Of a DNA stretch of 34,913 bases, positions 1-8,728 are shown in pieces; the stretch's first letter is position 1; every line of letters begins with the position of its first letter. The position numbers were made by a program, and so were the translations under genes. The DNA comes from Anaerobranca californiensis DSM 14826. GTDB lineage: Bacteria; Bacillota; Proteinivoracia; Proteinivoracales; Proteinivoracaceae. Location of the stretch: NCBI RefSeq assembly GCF_900142275.1, contig NZ_FRAI01000023.1, positions 1-34,913 on the forward strand, written 5' to 3'. The notes below the pieces were generated by a model. That model was not told the origin of the DNA and ran no database searches. It saw only the letters and a list, made by a program, of their open reading frames with translations.

Positions 1-152
1 CCAGTAGCTTTATTGTAGTGAAAATACCAATTTACAGGTATTAACTCAGAAATATTAATATATTGGTCAAGAAGCTCAAGTAAGTGAGGTTTTTGAACAA
101 CAAATTTATTAAAATCATCAATAAAATCAGAAAAATGAAGTTGTGTTATCAT
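1..152 (-). CDS. Transposase-like protein, N-terminal 50 residues only
   Basis: An open reading frame runs leftward from ATG at 152-150 and leaves the window without a stop. A good ribosome binding site, AAGGAG, lies about 8 bases before the start. The visible protein starts MITQLHFSDFIDDF and has an acidic, leucine-rich helix followed by a stretch ending ELIPVNWYFHYNKATG. That spacing resembles the N-terminus of IS transposases whose 'LIP-x-x-x-Y' segment precedes the DDE domain. No catalytic residue is visible and the family cannot be fixed. The reading frame and start are well supported; the transposase call is an inference from the N-terminal pattern. Confidence 0.5.
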   Translation of the reverse strand, partial: MITQLHFSDFIDDFNKFVVQKPHLLELLDQYINISELIPVNWYFHYNKAT

Positions 153-170
153 GCAGGATCTCCTTTCACT

Positions 171-199
171 TTGGTATGAATTTCAATATTTGGGATAAT
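171..199 (+). promoter_or_regulatory. Candidate sigma-A promoter for the 323 gene
   Basis: TTGGTA (171-176) and GATAAT (194-199) are separated by exactly 17 bases. They lie between the leftward transposase-like gene and the rightward hydrolase gene. The -35 box is only a fair match. The rest of 153-322 holds only an imperfect A/T-rich inverted repeat (247-260 with 266-277) of unclear meaning. Confidence 0.4.
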
Positions 200-322
200 A
201 TACAATTCAACAAAAGTGGAGGAAAATCCTGCTGATATATAAGGTGAAACCCTTTAAAATCAATAATTTTGGGGTTTTACAAAAGGCTAAAGATTATAAA
301 TAATATAGGGAGGGGTAGAAAA

Positions 323-1021
323 GTGAAGCCAGTAATTGGAATTACCGCAATCTTTGACTATAACCTAAATAGAAATTGGCTAGGAGATGACTATATAACT
401 GCTGTGGTAGAAGGGGGAGGGATTCCAGTAATTATACCGTCTAATATTAAAGTAGAAAATATTCCCCAACTTATAACTAAAATTGACGGGCTATTGCTTT
501 CCGGTGGTGATGATGTAAATCCTTTGATTTTCGGTGAACAGCCCCATCCTAAATTAGGAGATGTTGATCCTTTAAGGGATATTTTAGAAATCCACTTAGT
601 AAAAACTGCTTTAGAGAAAAAGAAACCTATATTAGGAATTTGCAGGGGGCTACAGGTAACAAACGTAGCTTTAGGGGGAACAATCCTTCAAGACATATTT
701 TCCCAAAGGGAAAAGGTCTTAGGACACCGGCAAAAAGGTCCAAGGTTTTATTTAAGCCATCAAGTTTACATTGAAAAAGATACCCTTTTAGCAAATGTTA
801 TTGGCAAAACTGAAGTTTTAGTAAATTCCTTTCATCATCAATCTATTGGAGTTTTAGGAGAAAATCTTTTAATAAATTGTAGAAGTTCTGATGGGATTAT
901 TGAAGGAATTGAAAGTTATTGTGGTAATATATTAGCTGTACAATGGCACCCAGAGAATTTGTGGAGATATACAGATGAGCATATCAAACTTTTTAAATGG
1001 TTGGTAGATAAATCAAAATAG
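323..1021 (+). CDS. Class I glutamine amidotransferase-like gamma-glutamyl hydrolase (peptidase C26, PuuD-like)
   Basis: A 232-residue cytosolic hydrolase of the C26 family, which cleaves gamma-glutamyl amides such as gamma-glutamyl-GABA. The nucleophile is C107 in the elbow motif GICRG. The partners are H209 and E211 in QWHPE. An LLSGGDDVNP segment lies near residue 70, as is usual in PuuD-like proteins. GTG at 323 is chosen as start: it follows GGGAGGGG at suitable spacing and gives MKPVIGIT, the normal family N-terminus. An upstream start at 269 would add a stretch unlike the family. The asparaginase-type gene follows after 13 bases, so both probably share a transcript and an amide-hydrolysis role. 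The true substrate cannot be read from the sequence. Confidence 0.85.
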   Translation: MKPVIGITAIFDYNLNRNWLGDDYITAVVEGGGIPVIIPSNIKVENIPQLITKIDGLLLSGGDDVNPLIFGEQPHPKLGDVDPLRDILEIHLVKTALEKKKPILGICRGLQVTNVALGGTILQDIFSQREKVLGHRQKGPRFYLSHQVYIEKDTLLANVIGKTEVLVNSFHHQSIGVLGENLLINCRSSDGIIEGIESYCGNILAVQWHPENLWRYTDEHIKLFKWLVDKSK

Positions 1022-1034
1022 GGGAGGAATACTA

Positions 1035-2048
1035 ATGTCTGAGGTATTAGTTGAAGTAACACGGGGAGATTTGGTGGAATGTTGTCACCGGGGCTATGTG
1101 GCGGTGGTCAACAGTCAAGGGGAATTGGTCTATTCAGTAGGGGACCCTTACCATATCAGTTATTGGCGTTCTTCTGCAAAGCCAATACAAGCTATCCCTG
1201 TGGTGGAATCGGGGGCTATGGAAAGGTATGGAATAACCTTAAAGGAACTGGCACTTTTTTGTGCTTCCCATAGTGGTGAAGATTTCCATGTGGAAGGGGT
1301 TTTAGGGGTTTTAAAGAAAATAGATATTGCTCCAGAAGAGCTCCGCTGTGGTAGTCATATGCCCTATAACAAAAAAGCGGAGGCAAAGCTTTTGGAAAAG
1401 GGCCTTGCCCCTAGCAATTTACATTGCAATTGTTCTGGAAAACATAGTGGGATGTTAGTTGTCTGCCAACAAAAAAATTATCCTTTAGATGACTATACCC
1501 TGCTAGAACATCCACTGCAGCAAGAGTTGTTGGATTTGGTGGGGGAATTTTGTAATTATCCTAAAGAAAAAATAATAATTGGTATCGATGGGTGTGGAGT
1601 CCCAGTCTATGGTTTACCTATATACAATTGGGCACTAGCCTATGCCTATTTAGCAGACCCCACTGCCTTGGAAGAAAAGAGGAGAAAAACAATAGAAATT
1701 ATAACTAATGCAATGACGGACTTTCCTGAAATGGTCGGGGGAACCGATAGATTGTGTACCGATTTAATGAAGGTAGGAAAGGGTAACTTAATTGCTAAAG
1801 CTGGGGCTGAAGGGGTATACTGTGTAGGGATAAAGGATCAAAAACTAGGCATTGCTGTAAAGATGGAAGATGGATCCCCTAGGGGAAGGGCCCCTGTAGT
1901 TATAGAAGTTTTAAAACAACTAGGGGCATTAAATGAAGAAGAACTAGCTCAGTTAAAAAATTATCATTATCCAGAAAATAGAAATCATAGAAGGGATTTA
2001 TGTGGAATGGTAACACCAAAGTTTACCCTTAAGAAGGTGTTGGCATAA
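1035..2048 (+). CDS. Asparaginase II family protein (Rhizobium etli AnsA type)
   Basis: A 337-residue cytosolic protein of the asparaginase II family, unrelated to the E. coli AnsA/AnsB enzymes. It is expected to hydrolyse L-asparagine to aspartate and ammonia. Family landmarks are YWRSSAKPIQAIP near residue 45, FCASHSGE near residue 75, CNCSGKHSGML near residue 131, and a DGCGVPVYGLP segment near residue 185. The SxxK and SGKH residues match the serine-lysine pairs described for the Rhizobium enzyme. The start is ATG after GGGGAGG. Length is normal for the family. It sits 13 bases after the C26 hydrolase and 54 bases before the thiolase. Many family members have no tested activity, so substrate preference is inferred. 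Confidence 0.83.
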   Translation: MSEVLVEVTRGDLVECCHRGYVAVVNSQGELVYSVGDPYHISYWRSSAKPIQAIPVVESGAMERYGITLKELALFCASHSGEDFHVEGVLGVLKKIDIAPEELRCGSHMPYNKKAEAKLLEKGLAPSNLHCNCSGKHSGMLVVCQQKNYPLDDYTLLEHPLQQELLDLVGEFCNYPKEKIIIGIDGCGVPVYGLPIYNWALAYAYLADPTALEEKRRKTIEIITNAMTDFPEMVGGTDRLCTDLMKVGKGNLIAKAGAEGVYCVGIKDQKLGIAVKMEDGSPRGRAPVVIEVLKQLGALNEEELAQLKNYHYPENRNHRRDLCGMVTPKFTLKKVLA

Positions 2049-2102
2049 AAATTGCATTCAAAAAATAGAGGATAAATAAATTTATTTTAGGAGGTTGGGA
2101 AA

Positions 2103-3281
2103 ATGAGAGATGTTGTTATTGTCAGTGCTGCCAGAACTCCCATCGGAAGTTTTGGAGGTAGTTTATCAAGCTTATCCGCTGTGGACTTAGGAGTTGTTGC
2201 TGCTAAGGAAGCAATTAAAAGGGCTAATATTTCCCCAGAAATTATCGATGATGTAATTGTAGGTAATATATTATCTGCTGGATTAGGACAAAATGTTGCA
2301 AGACAAGTGGCAATTAAAGCAGGAGTTCCTGAAAATGTTCCCGCTATGACCATTAACCATTTATGTGGTTCTGGTTTAAGAACTGTAGCTATGGCTGCTC
2401 AATTTATTGCAGTAGGAGATGCTGACGTCATTTTAGCAGGTGGTACTGAAAGTATGAGTAATGCTCCATATCTTTTACCTAAAGCGAGATGGGGTTATAA
2501 AATGGGTGGAGCTGAAGTTTTAGACTCTATGATTTACGACGGATTAACCGATGCTTTTAACAATTACCACATGGGGATTACCGCAGAAAATATTGCCGAG
2601 CAGTGGGGATTAACTAGAGAGGAACAAGATCAATTTGCTTTGCAAAGTCAATTAAAAGCAGAAAAAGCACAAAAAGAAGGTCGTTTTAAAGATGAAATAG
2701 TACCAGTAGAAGTTCCTGGTAGAAAAGGTCAAGTAACTATTGTTGATACCGATGAGTATCCAAAACACGGCATGACTATTGAAGCTTTAGCTAAACTTAA
2801 ACCAGCCTTCAAAAAAGATGGTACTGTAACTGCGGGAAATGCTTCTGGAATCAATGATGGTGCTGCAATGTTAGTTGTAATGGCAAAGGAAAAAGCAGAA
2901 GAATTAGGAATTAAACCACTAGTTACCATTAAAGCCCATGCCATTGCCGCATTAGATCCTAAAATTATGGGTTATGGCCCTGTACCAGCTACTAAAAAAG
3001 CCCTCCAAAAAGCAAACTTATCTATAGATGATATTGACTTAGTTGAAGCAAATGAAGCCTTTGCTGCCCAATCTTTAGCTGTAGGGAAAGATTTGAACAT
3101 CAATCCGGAAAAATTAAATGTAAATGGTGGAGCTATAGCTTTAGGTCATCCAATTGGAGCTTCAGGGGCTAGGGTATTAACTACACTAATTTATGAAATG
3201 ATTAAAAGAGAGGCAAAAACTGGTTTAGCCACATTGTGTATTGGTGGCGGACAAGGGATTGCCATGATTGTAGAAAGATAA
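2103..3281 (+). CDS. thlA: Acetyl-CoA C-acetyltransferase (thiolase)
   Basis: A 392-residue biosynthetic-type thiolase that interconverts two acetyl-CoA and acetoacetyl-CoA plus CoA. All catalytic residues are in place: C88 in NHLCGSG, H349 in GHPIGASG and C379 in LCIGGGQG, at positions nearly identical to Zoogloea thiolase. ATG follows a perfect AGGAGG. A strong terminator ends the unit. It could share a transcript with the two amide hydrolases, but it is functionally tied to the CoA-transferase, permease and dehydrogenase downstream: acetoacetyl-CoA made there would be cleaved here to two acetyl-CoA. No sigma-54 promoter or operator like those at 5506-5726 was found before it, so its regulation may differ. 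The thlA symbol is by function; atoB is an equivalent name. Confidence 0.93.
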   Translation: MRDVVIVSAARTPIGSFGGSLSSLSAVDLGVVAAKEAIKRANISPEIIDDVIVGNILSAGLGQNVARQVAIKAGVPENVPAMTINHLCGSGLRTVAMAAQFIAVGDADVILAGGTESMSNAPYLLPKARWGYKMGGAEVLDSMIYDGLTDAFNNYHMGITAENIAEQWGLTREEQDQFALQSQLKAEKAQKEGRFKDEIVPVEVPGRKGQVTIVDTDEYPKHGMTIEALAKLKPAFKKDGTVTAGNASGINDGAAMLVVMAKEKAEELGIKPLVTIKAHAIAALDPKIMGYGPVPATKKALQKANLSIDDIDLVEANEAFAAQSLAVGKDLNINPEKLNVNGGAIALGHPIGASGARVLTTLIYEMIKREAKTGLATLCIGGGQGIAMIVER

Positions 3282-3296
3282 ATATAAATACAAAGG

Positions 3297-3339
3297 ATTT
3301 TAAGGGGTATCCTCTAGGGATACCCTTTAAAATTTTGTG
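3297..3339 (+). terminator. Intrinsic terminator after the thiolase gene
   Basis: A 16-bp stem (3297-3312 with 3318-3333, one G-T pair) with a 5-base loop TCTAG, followed by a short T run. The arms read GGGGTATCC and GGATACCC at the loop end. Confidence 0.75.
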
Positions 3340-3365
3340 GAATAAATTGTGAGAAACTTTTTCTA

Positions 3366-3394
3366 TTGCAAATAAATAGTTCTAGATTTACAAT
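3366..3394 (+). promoter_or_regulatory. Sigma-A promoter for the sigma-54 activator gene
   Basis: TTGCAA (3366-3371) and TACAAT (3389-3394) are separated by exactly 17 bases. They lie 36 bases before the chosen start of the activator gene and after the thiolase terminator, so the activator is probably transcribed on its own by the housekeeping polymerase. Confidence 0.6.
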
Positions 3395-3429
3395 TGTTAT
3401 AAGGACTATTACAACAGAAGGTGGTAAAG

Positions 3430-5490
3430 ATGAAAATAAAAGAGGTAATGAGCCCTAACCCCGTTACTTTATCAGAAGAAGATACCCTTCAACAAGCTGC
3501 AGACACATTAGGGAAATACAAAATTGACAGCCTTCCGGTGGTGAATAAAAGGGGTAAACCAGTAGGCATATTCTCTAAACATACATTTCTTAAGGTTATT
3601 GCTGAAGGGAAAAATATTAACACTAAAGTGGAAGAAATTATGGAAAAGGAATATAGTAGTGTTAATCAAGAAGACAATACCAGTATTGTCTTTGATAGAA
3701 GAGAGGATAAGTTTTTAGTTGTAGATGATGAAAACAATTTGGTGGGGATATTGACAAAAACAGATTTATTAAAGGTCTATTATGAAAGGTTAAAATATAT
3801 CACTACAAATCTTAACGCCATGTTAGAGTCGGCAAATAATGCTATAATAGCTATAGATTTAGAATATAAAATAACTTATTTTAATAAATCTGCGGAAAAA
3901 ATCGTTGGGAAAAGTAAAGGGGAAGTCCTAGGTAAAGACATCAGGGAAATACTCCCCCAGACCAGACTTCCGGCGGTAGTCCAATCAGGGGAAGGGGAAA
4001 TTGGAAAAACCCTTAAAATCAACGATTATACAGTAATTGTTAACAGAAACCCAATTAAAGTGGGAGATAAAATAATAGGGGCAGTTTCCGTTTTTCAAGA
4101 TATCACCGATTATGAAAATGTAATAATGGAATTGGATAAACAAAGGAATATTACCGATATTTTAAATACAGTAATGGAATTAGCCTATGATGGGATTTTA
4201 GTAGTTGATAAAAAAGGATATATTACTATGATAAGTGATGCCTACTGTAAATTTTTAGGTGTTATTAAAGATGAGGTAATCGGTAAACATGTAACTGAAG
4301 TAATTGAAAATACTAGGATGCATATTGTCGCTGAAACTGGCGTTCCAGAAGTGGCAGATTTACAAAAAATTAAAGGGAATTACATGATAGCCACCAGAAT
4401 CCCCATAATAAAAGATGGAGAATCGGTAGGGGCAGTAGGAAAAGTAATCTTCAGAAATGTAAAGGAACTAGATACCCTTTATAAAAAAGTAAGTAAAATG
4501 GAAAAACAATTAGAGCACTATAAAGGTCAGTTAAAGATGTTAAATACTAGCAAATACTCTTTTAACAGTATCATTGGCAAAAGTAATGCCTTAGAAGAAG
4601 TTAAAATGTTTGCCAAAAAAGCTAGTTTAACTGACTCTAATGTATTAATTATCGGAGAAAGTGGAACAGGAAAAGAATTATTTGCCCATGCCATTCACAA
4701 TGCCAGTTCCCGTTCAGATTTTCCCTTTGTTAAAGTCAATTGTGCAGCTATCCCCAATGAATTATTGGAATCTGAACTCTTTGGTTATGAAGAAGGTTCT
4801 TTTACCGGTGCTAAAAAAGGGGGTAAAATAGGGAAATTTGAATTGGCCGATGGAGGTACAATTTTCCTCGATGAAATAGGTGATATGCCGTTACAAATGC
4901 AAGCAAAGTTACTCCGGGTGTTACAAGAAAGGGAAGTAGAAAGAATAGGGGCTATAGGAGCTAAAAAGATAGATACAAGGATTATAGCAGCGACTAATCA
5001 AAACTTAGAACTTATGGTTAAAGAAGGGAAATTCAGAGGTGACTTATATTACCGCCTTAATGTTTTAACATTAAATATACCACCCCTTAGAGAAAGGCCT
5101 GAAGATATAGAGGATTTAGTTGTTCATATGATGGATAAACTCAGCAATAAATTAGGGAAATATGTCAACAAAATATCCCATGAAGCAATGGAATATTTAA
5201 AGAAGTATCATTGGCCAGGAAATGTAAGGGAGTTGGAAAATGTTTTAGAAAGGGCAATCAACTTGATAGAGCGGGATACCACAATTCAAGTTATCCATCT
5301 CCCTGAAAAAATAACAGGGCAAACTCCCCTAAGAAAGATTAAATCTTTAACTGAAATTATTGAAGAAGCGGAGAGGCAAGGGATTATCGATGCCCTGAGA
5401 ATTTGTAATAATAATAGATCTGAGGCAGCAAGATTGTTGAAAATTAGCAGATCAAGTCTATATGAAAAAATGGGTAAATACAATTTATAG
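3430..5490 (+). CDS. Sigma-54 dependent transcriptional activator with CBS, PAS, AAA+ and Fis-type HTH domains
   Basis: A 686-residue enhancer-binding protein without a membrane segment. Two CBS motifs occupy about residues 1-118, two PAS domains about 125-350, and a short coiled-coil linker follows. The AAA+ domain (about 380-620) has Walker A GESGTGKE with K415, the sigma-54 contact loop GSFTGA (456-461, a tolerated GAFTGA variant), Walker B IFLDE (D481, E482) and the FRGDLYYRL arginine-finger segment. A Fis-type helix-turn-helix (RSEAARLLKISRSSLY) ends the protein. ATG at 3430 is preferred because AAGGTGG lies 5 bases before it. The gene sits directly upstream of three phased operators and a sigma-54 promoter, so it almost certainly drives the 3-hydroxybutyrate genes. 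CBS domains usually bind adenine nucleotides and PAS domains small ligands; the actual signals are unknown. Confidence 0.92.
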   Translation: MKIKEVMSPNPVTLSEEDTLQQAADTLGKYKIDSLPVVNKRGKPVGIFSKHTFLKVIAEGKNINTKVEEIMEKEYSSVNQEDNTSIVFDRREDKFLVVDDENNLVGILTKTDLLKVYYERLKYITTNLNAMLESANNAIIAIDLEYKITYFNKSAEKIVGKSKGEVLGKDIREILPQTRLPAVVQSGEGEIGKTLKINDYTVIVNRNPIKVGDKIIGAVSVFQDITDYENVIMELDKQRNITDILNTVMELAYDGILVVDKKGYITMISDAYCKFLGVIKDEVIGKHVTEVIENTRMHIVAETGVPEVADLQKIKGNYMIATRIPIIKDGESVGAVGKVIFRNVKELDTLYKKVSKMEKQLEHYKGQLKMLNTSKYSFNSIIGKSNALEEVKMFAKKASLTDSNVLIIGESGTGKELFAHAIHNASSRSDFPFVKVNCAAIPNELLESELFGYEEGSFTGAKKGGKIGKFELADGGTIFLDEIGDMPLQMQAKLLRVLQEREVERIGAIGAKKIDTRIIAATNQNLELMVKEGKFRGDLYYRLNVLTLNIPPLRERPEDIEDLVVHMMDKLSNKLGKYVNKISHEAMEYLKKYHWPGNVRELENVLERAINLIERDTTIQVIHLPEKITGQTPLRKIKSLTEIIEEAERQGIIDALRICNNNRSEAARLLKISRSSLYEKMGKYNL

Positions 5491-5505
5491 AATTCCCCAA
5501 CCCAT

Positions 5506-5529
5506 CTGTGTCCACAATAACGGACACAG
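5506..5529. promoter_or_regulatory. Operator 1 (upstream activating sequence) of the sigma-54 system
   Basis: A perfect inverted repeat, CTGTGTCC-N8-GGACACAG. The core GTGTCC (5508-5513) and GGACAC (5522-5527) match two further sites with the same 8-base spacer. The centre, 5517.5, lies about 220 bases before the predicted transcription start, which is typical of an enhancer for an AAA+ activator. Confidence 0.75.
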
Positions 5530-5542
5530 AGGATCATTCAAT

Positions 5543-5619
5543 AAAACCTGTCTAGATTATCATACACCGAAGCTTGTATGTTGGAAGCTAGTGTCTTGAT
5601 TAACGGACAGGTTTTTTCT
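5543..5619 (+). terminator. Terminator-like long hairpin after the activator gene
   Basis: AAAACCTGTC (5543-5552) pairs perfectly with GACAGGTTTT (5606-5615) and is followed by a T-rich run. The 53-base interior contains a second stem, CATACA (5561-5566) with TGTATG (5575-5580). The layout suits termination of the activator transcript, but the loop is unusually long. The right arm also overlaps operator 2, so the repeat may be partly protein-binding DNA rather than RNA structure. Confidence 0.45.
5591..5610. promoter_or_regulatory. Operator 2 (upstream activating sequence) of the sigma-54 system
   Basis: GTGTCT-N8-GGACAG, a slightly imperfect copy of operator 1 with an identical 8-base spacer. 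The centre at 5600.5 is 83 bases from operator 1 and 41 bases from operator 3, close to 8 and 4 helical turns. All three sites would therefore face the same side of the DNA. Confidence 0.7.
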
Positions 5620-5631
5620 TTTACTTTATTG

Positions 5632-5651
5632 GTGTCTATAATTTAAGACAC
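5632..5651. promoter_or_regulatory. Operator 3 (upstream activating sequence) of the sigma-54 system
   Basis: GTGTCT-N8-AGACAC, a perfect 6-bp inverted repeat with the same spacer as operators 1 and 2. It is the promoter-proximal site, centred about 96 bases before the predicted transcription start. Confidence 0.72.
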
Positions 5652-5710
5652 AAAAGGTGTAGTTATAGTTATTAATTTTAAAAAAATGATGATTTTTTGG
5701 TTTTTTACCA

Positions 5711-5726
5711 TTGGCATGATTTTTGC
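5711..5726 (+). promoter_or_regulatory. Sigma-54 promoter (-24/-12) of the CoA-transferase operon
   Basis: TTGGCATG, four bases, then TTGC. The conserved GG (5713-5714) and GC (5725-5726) are separated by exactly 10 bases, the fixed spacing of sigma-54 promoters, and TGGCA and TTGCT match the consensus. The expected start of transcription is near 5738, giving a leader of about 65 bases before the CoA-transferase ATG. It lies downstream of a sigma-54 activator gene and its three repeats, which strongly supports the call. Confidence 0.88.
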
Positions 5727-5802
5727 TGATATAAAAAAAGAGCGTGAATTTTGCAGAGAAAAGATTATAAGAGTTACTAAGAGAAAATAGGAGGTAAATT
5801 TT

Positions 5803-7362
5803 ATGGCTGGGAAAAAGTCAAAAATTATGTCAGCTATGGAAGCAGTGGCTTTGATTAAAGATGGTGCCACTGTAGCCAGTGGAGGTTTCGTTGGAAATTG
5901 TCATCCTGAAGAACTAACCCTTGCTATTGAAAAAAGATTTCAAAGTGAAGGGAAACCACAAAACATTACTTTAGTTTATGCTGCAGGTCAAGGAGATGGT
6001 AAAACTAGAGGGTTAAACCATCTTGGCCATGAAGGTTTAGTAAAAAGGGTTATCGGTGGTCACTGGGGTTTAGCACCAGCTTTAGGAAAATTGGCTAATG
6101 AAAATAAAATTGAAGCTTATAACTTGCCACAAGGGGTAATTGCCCATTTATTCCGTGACATAGCCGCCGGAAAACCTGGTACTATCACCCACGTAGGGTT
6201 AAAGACCTTTGTCGATCCAAGGGTCGATGGTGGTAAAATCAACAGCGTGACTAAAGAAGATGTTGTAGAATTAATCAATATCCATGGTAAAGAATATCTC
6301 TTCTATAAAGCATTCCCCATCGATGTGGCATTGATAAGGGCAACCTATGCCGATGAAAATGGTAATGCAACTATGGAAAAAGAAGCAGTGACCTTAGAAG
6401 CATTATCCCTTGCCCAAGCTGCTAAAAATTCTGGTGGTATCGTTATTTTACAAGTAGAGAAAGTCGTAGCCAATGGAACTTTAGATCCAAGACTAGTTAA
6501 AATACCAGGAATCTATGTCGATGCCATTGTAGTAGCTGAACCACAAAATCACATGCAAACCTTTGCTGAACAATACAATCCGGCGTATTGTGGTGAAGTT
6601 AAAGTACCTGTTAAATCACTAAAACCATTAGAATTAAATGAAAGAAAAATCATTGCTAGAAGGGCAGCTATGGAGCTAATTCCTAATGCTATAACTAACT
6701 TAGGTATCGGTATGCCTGAAGGTGTAGCAATGGTAGCAAATGAAGAGGGAATTGGAGGTGAAATGAAGTTAACAATTGAGTCAGGTCCAATAGGAGGAGT
6801 ACCTGCAGGTGGTCTAAGTTTCGGAGCTGCTATTAATCCTGATGCTATTATAGATCAACCTTATCAATTTGATTTCTATGATGGCGGCGGATTAGATGTG
6901 GCATTCTTAGGTTTAGCCCAATGTGACCAAACAGGAAACGTCAATGTGAGTAAATTTGGACCCAAAGTAGCTGGTTGTGGTGGATTTATAAATATCACCC
7001 AAAACGCTAAAAAACTTATTTTCTGTGGAACCTTTACCGCAGGAGGTCTAGACCTTAAAGTAGAAGAAGGTAAACTTGTCATTGTTAACGAAGGTAAAAA
7101 TAAAAAGTTCATTAAACAAGTAGAACAAATTACTTTCAGTGGTGAATATGCCAATGATGTAGGACAGCCAGTTCTTTATATCACTGAAAGGGCAGTATTT
7201 AAGTTGAGTAAAGAAGGTTTGGTTCTAACTGAAATCGCTCCTGGTGTTGATTTACAAAAGGACATTTTAGATCAAATGGAATTTAAACCGATTATCGCTG
7301 AAGATCTAAAAGTAATGGATGAAAGGATCTTTAGAGAAGAAAAAATGGGTTTAACACTCTAA
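5803..7362 (+). CDS. Fused acetate/3-ketoacid (acetoacetate) CoA-transferase, family I
   Basis: A 519-residue family I CoA-transferase carrying the alpha and beta parts in one chain, like YdiF, Pct and mammalian SCOT. The N-terminal half has the [13 protein letters not shown] segment near residue 27. The C-terminal half has catalytic E326 in [14 protein letters not shown]. It would move CoA between acyl-CoA donors and acetoacetate or another short carboxylate by a glutamyl-CoA intermediate. It is the first gene after the sigma-54 promoter and has AGGAGG before ATG. The permease and dehydrogenase downstream and the thiolase upstream make acetoacetate the most likely acceptor. Propionate or butyrate CoA-transferase activity is possible, because sequence alone separates these poorly. 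Confidence 0.9.
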   Translation: MAGKKSKIMSAMEAVALIKDGATVASGGFVGNCHPEELTLAIEKRFQSEGKPQNITLVYAAGQGDGKTRGLNHLGHEGLVKRVIGGHWGLAPALGKLANENKIEAYNLPQGVIAHLFRDIAAGKPGTITHVGLKTFVDPRVDGGKINSVTKEDVVELINIHGKEYLFYKAFPIDVALIRATYADENGNATMEKEAVTLEALSLAQAAKNSGGIVILQVEKVVANGTLDPRLVKIPGIYVDAIVVAEPQNHMQTFAEQYNPAYCGEVKVPVKSLKPLELNERKIIARRAAMELIPNAITNLGIGMPEGVAMVANEEGIGGEMKLTIESGPIGGVPAGGLSFGAAINPDAIIDQPYQFDFYDGGGLDVAFLGLAQCDQTGNVNVSKFGPKVAGCGGFINITQNAKKLIFCGTFTAGGLDLKVEEGKLVIVNEGKNKKFIKQVEQITFSGEYANDVGQPVLYITERAVFKLSKEGLVLTEIAPGVDLQKDILDQMEFKPIIAEDLKVMDERIFREEKMGLTL

Positions 7363-7389
7363 TTTATAGAAAAAAAGGGAGGAAAAAAC

Positions 7390-8685
7390 ATGTTAGGTAT
7401 TATTTTAGGATTAGTTCTTTTGATGTTTCTTGCCTATAGGGGAATGTCTATTATTTGGATCGCTCCCCTTTGTGCAGCTTTAGTTGCTTTAACTGGAGGA
7501 TTAGAATTACTTCCAGCATACACCGATACTTATATGACAGGATTTGTCGGTTTTACAAAAAGTTGGTTCCCAGTGTTTATGTTAGGAGCAATTTTCGGTA
7601 AACTAATGGAAGATACCGGAGCTGCTAAATCCGTTGCAGCTGGTATAACTAAGCTTATTGGTACTAAAAGGGCTATATTAGCAGTAGTAGTTGGTTGTGC
7701 AGTACTTACTTATGGTGGAGTTAGTTTATTCGTAGTTGTTTTCGCTATGTATCCCTTGGCAGTGGCTGTTTTCAGAGAGGCTAATATCTCGAGAAAACTT
7801 ATTCCAGGTGCTATTGCCTTAGGTTCCTTTACATTCACTATGACAGCCGTTCCAGGAACTCCTCAAATTCAAAACCTCATCCCCACTAAATACTATGGTA
7901 CAACTGCAACGGCAGCTCCTATTATGGGTATTGCTGCAGCTTTAGTAATGGCAGTAGGTGGCTACTTATATCTAACTTGGAAAGAAAGAAAATTAACTGC
8001 AGCTGGTGAAGTTTTCACTGAACCAGATAACCATAAAGAAAATGGTAATGGTAATTTGCCAAATCCAATCCTTTCATTCTTACCTTTAGTTTCTGTAATT
8101 GTTACTTTAAATCTTTTTAAGTGGCATGTAATTATGGCTTTACTTTCCGGTATTATTTTAACTATTGTCTTTAACTTCAATTACTTCAAAACATCTTTTA
8201 CAGACAGATTGATTAAAACAATCAATGCCGGTGCCTCTGGCTCTGTTATCGCCATTATCAATACCAGTGCTGCAGTAGGTTTTGGTGCTGTTGTTAGAGC
8301 TGTTCCAGGTTTCCAAGCATTAACAGACTTTGTATTAGGAATTAAAGGAAATCCCCTTATTTCGCAAGCAATAGCAGTTAACCTTTTAGCAGGTGCCACC
8401 GGTTCAGCTTCTGGAGGTATGGGTATCGCTTTAGAAGCATTAGGTGAAAAGTATGTAGAATTGGCTAATGCAGCCGGTATGAGTTTAGAAGCATTCCACA
8501 GAGTAGCATCTATTTCATCTGGTGGTTTAGATACACTACCCCACAATGGTGCCGTATTAACCTTACTTGCTATTACAGGACTTACCCATAAAGATTCATA
8601 TATCGATATTTTTGTAGTAGGTTCATTAATACCAATAGCTTCTGTAATTGTTGCAATAATATTTGCAAGTTTAGGACTTGTGTAG
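7390..8685 (+). CDS. GntP family permease, likely for 3-hydroxybutyrate
   Basis: A 431-residue multi-pass membrane protein with about 11-12 hydrophobic helices and a glycine-rich C-terminal half. The conserved segment GGLDTLPHNGAVLTLLAI is typical of the GntP gluconate/short hydroxyacid permeases. The family imports small carboxylates in symport with a cation. It starts 27 bases after the CoA-transferase and precedes a short-chain dehydrogenase. The same neighbourhood is known for GntP-type D-beta-hydroxybutyrate permeases, which supports that substrate here. Family membership is secure; the substrate is inferred from the operon. Confidence 0.85.
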   Translation: MLGIILGLVLLMFLAYRGMSIIWIAPLCAALVALTGGLELLPAYTDTYMTGFVGFTKSWFPVFMLGAIFGKLMEDTGAAKSVAAGITKLIGTKRAILAVVVGCAVLTYGGVSLFVVVFAMYPLAVAVFREANISRKLIPGAIALGSFTFTMTAVPGTPQIQNLIPTKYYGTTATAAPIMGIAAALVMAVGGYLYLTWKERKLTAAGEVFTEPDNHKENGNGNLPNPILSFLPLVSVIVTLNLFKWHVIMALLSGIILTIVFNFNYFKTSFTDRLIKTINAGASGSVIAIINTSAAVGFGAVVRAVPGFQALTDFVLGIKGNPLISQAIAVNLLAGATGSASGGMGIALEALGEKYVELANAAGMSLEAFHRVASISSGGLDTLPHNGAVLTLLAITGLTHKDSYIDIFVVGSLIPIASVIVAIIFASLGLV

Positions 8686-8728
8686 TAAATTATATATAGT
8701 GAATAAAATTTAATGGGAGGGATTTGTT

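Noticed and set aside
247-277. Imperfect inverted repeat as the end of an insertion sequence
   Set aside because: It is A/T-rich, has a mismatch, and no target duplication or matching far end is visible in the window.
269-322. Upstream start for the C26 hydrolase
   Set aside because: It would add 18 residues unlike the family and contains the ribosome binding site of the GTG at 323.
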